From NCBI GenBank assembly GCA_005883575.1, contig VBFH01000001.1, forward strand, positions 1 to 43,730: a stretch of 43,730 nt of DNA, written 5' to 3'. The notes beneath the pieces are model-generated. The model was not told the DNA's origin and did not search any database. It saw only the letters and a program-made list of their open reading frames with translations. Positions 40,445 through 43,730 of this stretch are shown here, one piece after another. Both the position numbers and the translations under genes were made by a program. This stretch comes from Chloroflexota bacterium. GTDB lineage: Bacteria; Chloroflexota; Dormibacteria; Dormibacterales; Dormibacteraceae. Position 1 is the stretch's first letter. Each line of letters starts with the position of its first letter.

Positions 40445-40473
40445 AGACTAACCGGCTCGCCTCTGCCCGTCAA
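40445..40473 (-). promoter_or_regulatory. Promoter of the ABC exporter operon
   Basis: TTGACG (40468-40473) and TAGTCT (40445-40450) with a 17-nt spacer on the minus strand. It overlaps the last codons and stop of the peptidase gene, so the exporter has its own transcript with a leader of about 280 nt. Confidence 0.65.
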
Positions 40474-42553
40474 TACCGAACCGCGATAGGACAAAAGCCA
40501 TCACGAACGCCTCCTCGCGCCATGACTCGTAGCGACCCGACGGACCCATGTGGCCCGCGCCCATCTGCGTCTTCATGACGATGGCGCAGTCGCTCCGGTT
40601 CGCGGTCCGCAACCGCGCCACCCATTTCGCAGGCTCCCAGTAGGAAACGCGGGGATCGTTGAGCCCACCGGTGACAAGCAGCGCTGGGTAGCTTGCGGGA
40701 CGCACGTTGTCGTACGGCGAGTAGCTCTTGATGTAGCTGTAGTACTCGGGCTGCGCGGGATTGCCCCACTCGTCGTATTCGTTCACGGTCAGTGGCAGCT
40801 TGTCGTCGAGCATCGTCGTCAGTGCGTCGACGAACGGGACCTGTGCGACCGCGCAGCCAAAAAGGTCGGGCCGCTCATTGAGCACGGCCCCGATGAGCAG
40901 TCCCCCCGCGCTCCGGCCGCGGATGGCCAGGCGTTCGGGAATCGTGTAACCATCGGCGACGAGCTGTAAGGCGCACGCGATGAAGTCATCAAAGGTGTTG
41001 CGCTTGCGGAGCAGCTTGCCGTTCTCGTACCACTCCCTCCCCATCTCGCCTCCGCCCCGCACATGCGCGATCGCGAACGCAAATCCGCGGTCGAGCAGGC
41101 TGAGGCGGGCGGGATCGAACATCGGGTCGTTTGAGTGCTCGTAAGCGCCGTAGCCGTAGAGCAAGAGCGGCGAGGCCTTCGTCCGCACGTGCTTGCGGTA
41201 GACGATCGAGATCGGCACGCGGACTCCGTCCGGAGCAACGGCCCACAGACGCTCGGTCAGGTAATCGTCGCGGTTGTAACCGCCGCGCACGGGCTGCTCT
41301 TTGACGATGGTCCGGTCGCGCGTCTCCATCTCGTAGTCGACTGCGGCCCACGGGGCCGTCAGCGATGTATAGAAGAACCGCATCACACTGCTGTCGTAGT
41401 TGGGGCTCGAGCCTGGAAAGGCGGTGTACGCAGCGTCAGGCTGGGCGACGATGTGCAGGTCGCCGGTCGTGCAGTTGAGCACTTCGAGACGCTCCAGGCC
41501 ATCGGAGCGCTGGCCCAGAACCACGTGGCCCTTGTGGACGTCGGTGAAATTGAGCCGGACGCCCGCGCGCTCCGGCACGACGTCGGTCCACGATTCTCTG
41601 CCGGGACTTGCCGTCGGCGCAGCCATCAGCCTGAAGTTGGTGGCACCGTCGTTGGTGAGAATCAGAAAACGATCGTCCTGGTGATCTACCGAGTACTCGA
41701 TGTCAGTGCGGCGCGGCTCGATGATCGCGGGTTCGGCTTCGGGTTCATCGCTCCGCAGGTAGTGATACTCGCTCGTCACCTGGCTGGCGGTGCTGATGAA
41801 GATATAGCGCTCGCTCTTCGAGAGCTCGATGCTGACCTCGAATCGCTCGTCATCCTCCTGAAACACGAGCACGTCCTCCTCGGTCGGCGCGCCGAGCGTG
41901 TGCCGCCAGACCTGGAACGGTCTCATGGCCTTGTCGGGCTTGACGTAGAAGAAGGTCTTGCTGTCGGCGGACCACGCGGCACCGTAGTAAACGCCTCCGA
42001 CTACGTCATCGAGGTCCGCGGCACGCGCAAGGTCGCGAAATCTGAGCTCATGGAGCTCGGATCCGTCGACGTCTGACGCGTAGGCGATGAGGTTTTCATC
42101 AGGGCTCCGCTCCACGTAGCCGAGCTCGAAGTACGGGTGGCCCTTGGCAAGCTCGTTGGCGTCGAGGAGCACCTCTTCGGGCGTGTCCGGAAGTGCGCCT
42201 TGCGCGTGCCCGGCGTCCGACTCGCCCCGGCGCCGGCAGTAGATCTCGTAGTCGAGACCCTCCACCGTCCGCGTATAGCTCCACCAGCCCTTGAAGAGGG
42301 TCGGCGCGGAGGTGTCGGTCTCCTGGACCCGGCCGATGATCTCGCGGTAGAGCTTCTCTTCGAGCTCGGCGCCACCCGCCATGACGGCTTCCGCGTAAGC
42401 GTTCTCGGCTTCCAGGTACGCGATGACCTCTGGATTCTGTTTGTCGCGCAGCCAGTAGTACGGGTCGACGCGCCGATCGCCGTGCGCCTCGAGGACGTGG
42501 GGACGCTCGGCGGCTACCGGCGGCCGGGCGGGGGTGACTTTCACCCGCTCCAC
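40448..42553 (-). CDS. ptrB: Oligopeptidase B-like serine peptidase (S9A)
   Basis: 701 residues. N-terminal signature DRRVDPYYWLRDKQNPEVIAYLEAENAY (about 29-55), then a beta-propeller, then an alpha/beta-hydrolase domain with GRSAGG (Ser548), LNDPRV (Asp633) and GAGHMGP (His668) as triad. Oligopeptidase B cuts short peptides after basic residues in the cytoplasm; substrate acidic residues were not checked. No signal peptide. The gene name is a family assignment. Confidence 0.9.
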   Translation of the reverse strand: MERVKVTPARPPVAAERPHVLEAHGDRRVDPYYWLRDKQNPEVIAYLEAENAYAEAVMAGGAELEEKLYREIIGRVQETDTSAPTLFKGWWSYTRTVEGLDYEIYCRRRGESDAGHAQGALPDTPEEVLLDANELAKGHPYFELGYVERSPDENLIAYASDVDGSELHELRFRDLARAADLDDVVGGVYYGAAWSADSKTFFYVKPDKAMRPFQVWRHTLGAPTEEDVLVFQEDDERFEVSIELSKSERYIFISTASQVTSEYHYLRSDEPEAEPAIIEPRRTDIEYSVDHQDDRFLILTNDGATNFRLMAAPTASPGRESWTDVVPERAGVRLNFTDVHKGHVVLGQRSDGLERLEVLNCTTGDLHIVAQPDAAYTAFPGSSPNYDSSVMRFFYTSLTAPWAAVDYEMETRDRTIVKEQPVRGGYNRDDYLTERLWAVAPDGVRVPISIVYRKHVRTKASPLLLYGYGAYEHSNDPMFDPARLSLLDRGFAFAIAHVRGGGEMGREWYENGKLLRKRNTFDDFIACALQLVADGYTIPERLAIRGRSAGGLLIGAVLNERPDLFGCAVAQVPFVDALTTMLDDKLPLTVNEYDEWGNPAQPEYYSYIKSYSPYDNVRPASYPALLVTGGLNDPRVSYWEPAKWVARLRTANRSDCAIVMKTQMGAGHMGPSGRYESWREEAFVMAFVLSRFGIDGQRRAG

Positions 42554-42565
42554 TCTAGAGACGGT

Positions 42566-42946
42566 CTACCCGGTGTCGCCTCGCTTGAACGCCTTTCGAA
42601 TCAGACGCTTGACTTCAGGCCGCTCCAGGTCGCCGGGCGTACGCAAAGTCACAAACCTCGTGTCCTTGCCGCCGCCCTGCAGGAGCCCGCTGCCATCGTC
42701 CAGCCCTCGGCCGCGGTAGAAAAAGATCGTCGAGTGCCGCGCGAACGTACCGATGCCGACGACGTTCGACCCGTCGACCGCAAAGCGGACGATCTTCCAC
42801 ATCATGCGGTCAGAGCGTGGGGCTTCCATCTGGTAGGGGATCTCTTCCGCGTCAGGCGCGACTTGCTTCACCGCCTTGATCGCGGCCCGTACCGTCGGGC
42901 GCACGGCAGCGGGAATCTTCTTGACCTGGGCCGAAACCGTGATCAT
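42566..42946 (-). CDS. DUF1801 family protein
   Basis: 126 residues of the YdhG/YjbR-like fold: PAAVRPTVRAAIKAVKQVAP at the start, VGIGTFARHSTIFFYRGR in the middle and a C-terminal KRLIRKAFKRG. Members are small cytoplasmic proteins, some linked with iron-chaperone-like folds, without an established activity. It is transcribed in the same direction as the peptidase 12 nt downstream. Confidence 0.75.
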   Translation of the reverse strand: MITVSAQVKKIPAAVRPTVRAAIKAVKQVAPDAEEIPYQMEAPRSDRMMWKIVRFAVDGSNVVGIGTFARHSTIFFYRGRGLDDGSGLLQGGGKDTRFVTLRTPGDLERPEVKRLIRKAFKRGDTG

Positions 42947-42962
42947 CTAGTCCGATGGTACC

Positions 42963-43385
42963 GTGCTGAAGCTCCCACCCCAGGTCGAAGCGTTCCTGCG
43001 GCAACCGAATGCGGCCGTCATCGCGTCGGTGCGGCCGGACGGATTTCCGATGACGGTGGCCACCTGGTACGACTGGGACGACGGTCGCGTCCTCGTCAAT
43101 ATGCACGCGAAGCGAGCGCGGCTTGAGTGGATGCGCCTGAACCCGAAGGTCAGCCTGACCATCTTCGACGGGGATTGGTATCGGCACGTCAGTCTGTACG
43201 GGAAGGTCGTCGCCATCGAAGAGGATGGTGACCTCGTCGACATCGACCGTCTCGCCGTGCGGTATACGGGAAAGCCGTTCCGGAACCGCAAGGCCCATCG
43301 GGTGAGCGCCTGGATCGATCCTATGGGCTGGCACGGGTGGGACCCGTCGGGCAACCTGAGCAGCCCGGGCGTTTCCGCAAGCTGA
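42963..43385 (+). CDS. PPOX-class split-barrel protein (F420/FMN-dependent type)
   Basis: 140 residues. AFLRQPNAAVIASVRPDGFP is the typical first strand pair, then VLVNMHAKRARLEWMRLNPK (cofactor-phosphate contact region), VSLTIFDGDWYRHVSLYGKV and DIDRLAVRYTGKPF. The layout matches the F420H2-dependent reductases of actinobacteria and relatives. Substrate unknown. It is divergent from the DUF1801 gene, 16 nt away. Confidence 0.8.
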   Translation: MLKLPPQVEAFLRQPNAAVIASVRPDGFPMTVATWYDWDDGRVLVNMHAKRARLEWMRLNPKVSLTIFDGDWYRHVSLYGKVVAIEEDGDLVDIDRLAVRYTGKPFRNRKAHRVSAWIDPMGWHGWDPSGNLSSPGVSAS

Positions 43386-43396
43386 TGAGGGGCGAC

Positions 43397-43507
43397 ATGT
43401 CGCCTGCCACGAGAAGACCAACCAAACGCCGCCGATGGCCGGCGCCCGGATCGGGAGGGGTTGGGCTTCTGGTGCTCGTCGGCTTGATGGTCCTGAAGCC
43501 CTTCTAG
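43397..43507 (+). CDS. Tiny single-pass membrane peptide
   Basis: 36 residues: a basic N-terminus (SPATRRPTKRRRWPAPGSG) followed by one hydrophobic segment (GVGLLVLVGLMVLKPF). GAGGGG lies 4 nt before ATG 43397 and the gene follows the PPOX gene by 11 nt. Positive charge before the helix would put the N-terminus inside. No family recognised. Confidence 0.45.
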   Translation: MSPATRRPTKRRRWPAPGSGGVGLLVLVGLMVLKPF

Positions 43508-43528
43508 GCGGGCGTCCTTCCGCTCAGT

Positions 43529-43730
43529 TCAGCCGGTTCGATTCCAGCCGCTGAGCTGTTTTTCCGAGGGACTCACGCGATCGATCTCGATGGTGAAGAT
43601 CTCGCGCGGCGTGCGGCGCTGGTAGTCGGTTCCAACGTATTTGCGCGACATACGATCGATGAACTCGAGGTTGTGGTCGGGCTGAATATCGACTACGTGG
43701 CCGCTGATGGAGACCCAGTGCCAGGGATTC
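43529..43730 (-). CDS. PPOX-class protein, C-terminal part (runs off window)
   Basis: An open frame from the window edge to TGA 43529: WHWVSISGHVVDIQPDHNLE, then FIDRMSRKYVGTDYQRRTPR and EIFTIEIDRVS. The FIDRMSRKY block is the usual C-terminal third of F420-type PPOX proteins and parallels DIDRLAVRY in the neighbouring gene. The start is outside the window. It converges with the tiny membrane peptide gene. Confidence 0.75.
   Translation of the reverse strand, partial: NPWHWVSISGHVVDIQPDHNLEFIDRMSRKYVGTDYQRRTPREIFTIEIDRVSPSEKQLSGWNRTG

Noticed and set aside
1-43730. CRISPR arrays or tRNA genes
   Set aside because: No regularly spaced repeats or cloverleaf other than the tmRNA tRNA-like end were seen by eye; this cannot exclude a weak tRNA missed without a covariance search.

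Overview
High-GC bacterial chromosome segment (roughly two-thirds G+C), nearly all of it on the minus strand and built around a division/cell-wall (dcw) supercluster. Having ftsA together with ftsZ, mraZ, mraW/rsmH, ddl and murB, plus a DUF2510-type protein, pyridoxamine-oxidase-like (possibly F420-linked) proteins, an IleRS of the Thermus/actinobacterial type 2 and a T-box in front of ileS, points to a monoderm-type Terrabacteria lineage (Dormibacterota/Chloroflexota-like). The presence of ftsA argues against most Actinomycetota. The phylum is an inference; no rRNA gene is present.

Layout. 1-180: end of an IS copy cut by the window edge. 186-2413: remnant of a mobile island lying against the 3' end of the tmRNA gene: a frameshifted gene, an orphan Topo VI-A/Spo11-like protein and two small HTH proteins in a translationally coupled operon. 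2414-2791: tmRNA, with tag ANKTNAFALAA. 2935-4705 (+): small alpha/beta-barrel protein, R2-like di-metal oxidase, GNAT acetyltransferase. 4702-12537 (-): VOC protein, smpB, fmt, def, PPOX protein, priA, coaBC, gmk, rluD-type pseudouridine synthase, lspA. 12534-15609: ileS with a T-box leader. 15639-20216: yggT, yggS, pgeF, nrdR, ftsZ, ftsA. 20570-22114: complete IS5-like element. 22116-24299: DUF2510 protein, a GT2-GtrA flippase/glycosyltransferase on the opposite strand, and a decayed sbp (DUF1290) gene. 24290-38038: ftsQ, ddl, murB, murC, murG, ftsW, murD, mraY, murF, ftsI, ftsL, rsmH, mraZ, and a small ORF upstream of mraZ with a clear promoter. 38505-40473: drug-type ABC exporter behind a leader-peptide/terminator attenuator. 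40448-43730: oligopeptidase B, DUF1801 protein, two PPOX proteins and a tiny membrane peptide.

How it works together. The window carries most of the cytoplasmic and membrane steps of lipid II synthesis (MurB, C, D, F, Ddl, MraY, MurG), the septal synthase pair (FtsW/FtsI), the divisome scaffold (FtsQ, L, A, Z), and downstream housekeeping in translation (SmpB/tmRNA, Fmt, Def, IleRS), restart (PriA), CoA synthesis and nucleotide metabolism. murE, sepF, divIVA and rpoZ are absent from places where relatives often keep them. Genes are packed with NTGA stop/start overlaps.

Most interesting: (i) four core genes (rsmH, lspA, rluD, fmt) have no ATG/GTG/TTG start that preserves their conserved N-termini, and two of them begin exactly at CTGA overlaps; (ii) a 21-codon leader peptide plus intrinsic terminator in front of the ABC exporter; (iii) the orphan Topo VI-A-like operon next to ssrA; (iv) an altered class I signature (ATHH) in IleRS; (v) IS invasion and gene decay inside the dcw cluster.
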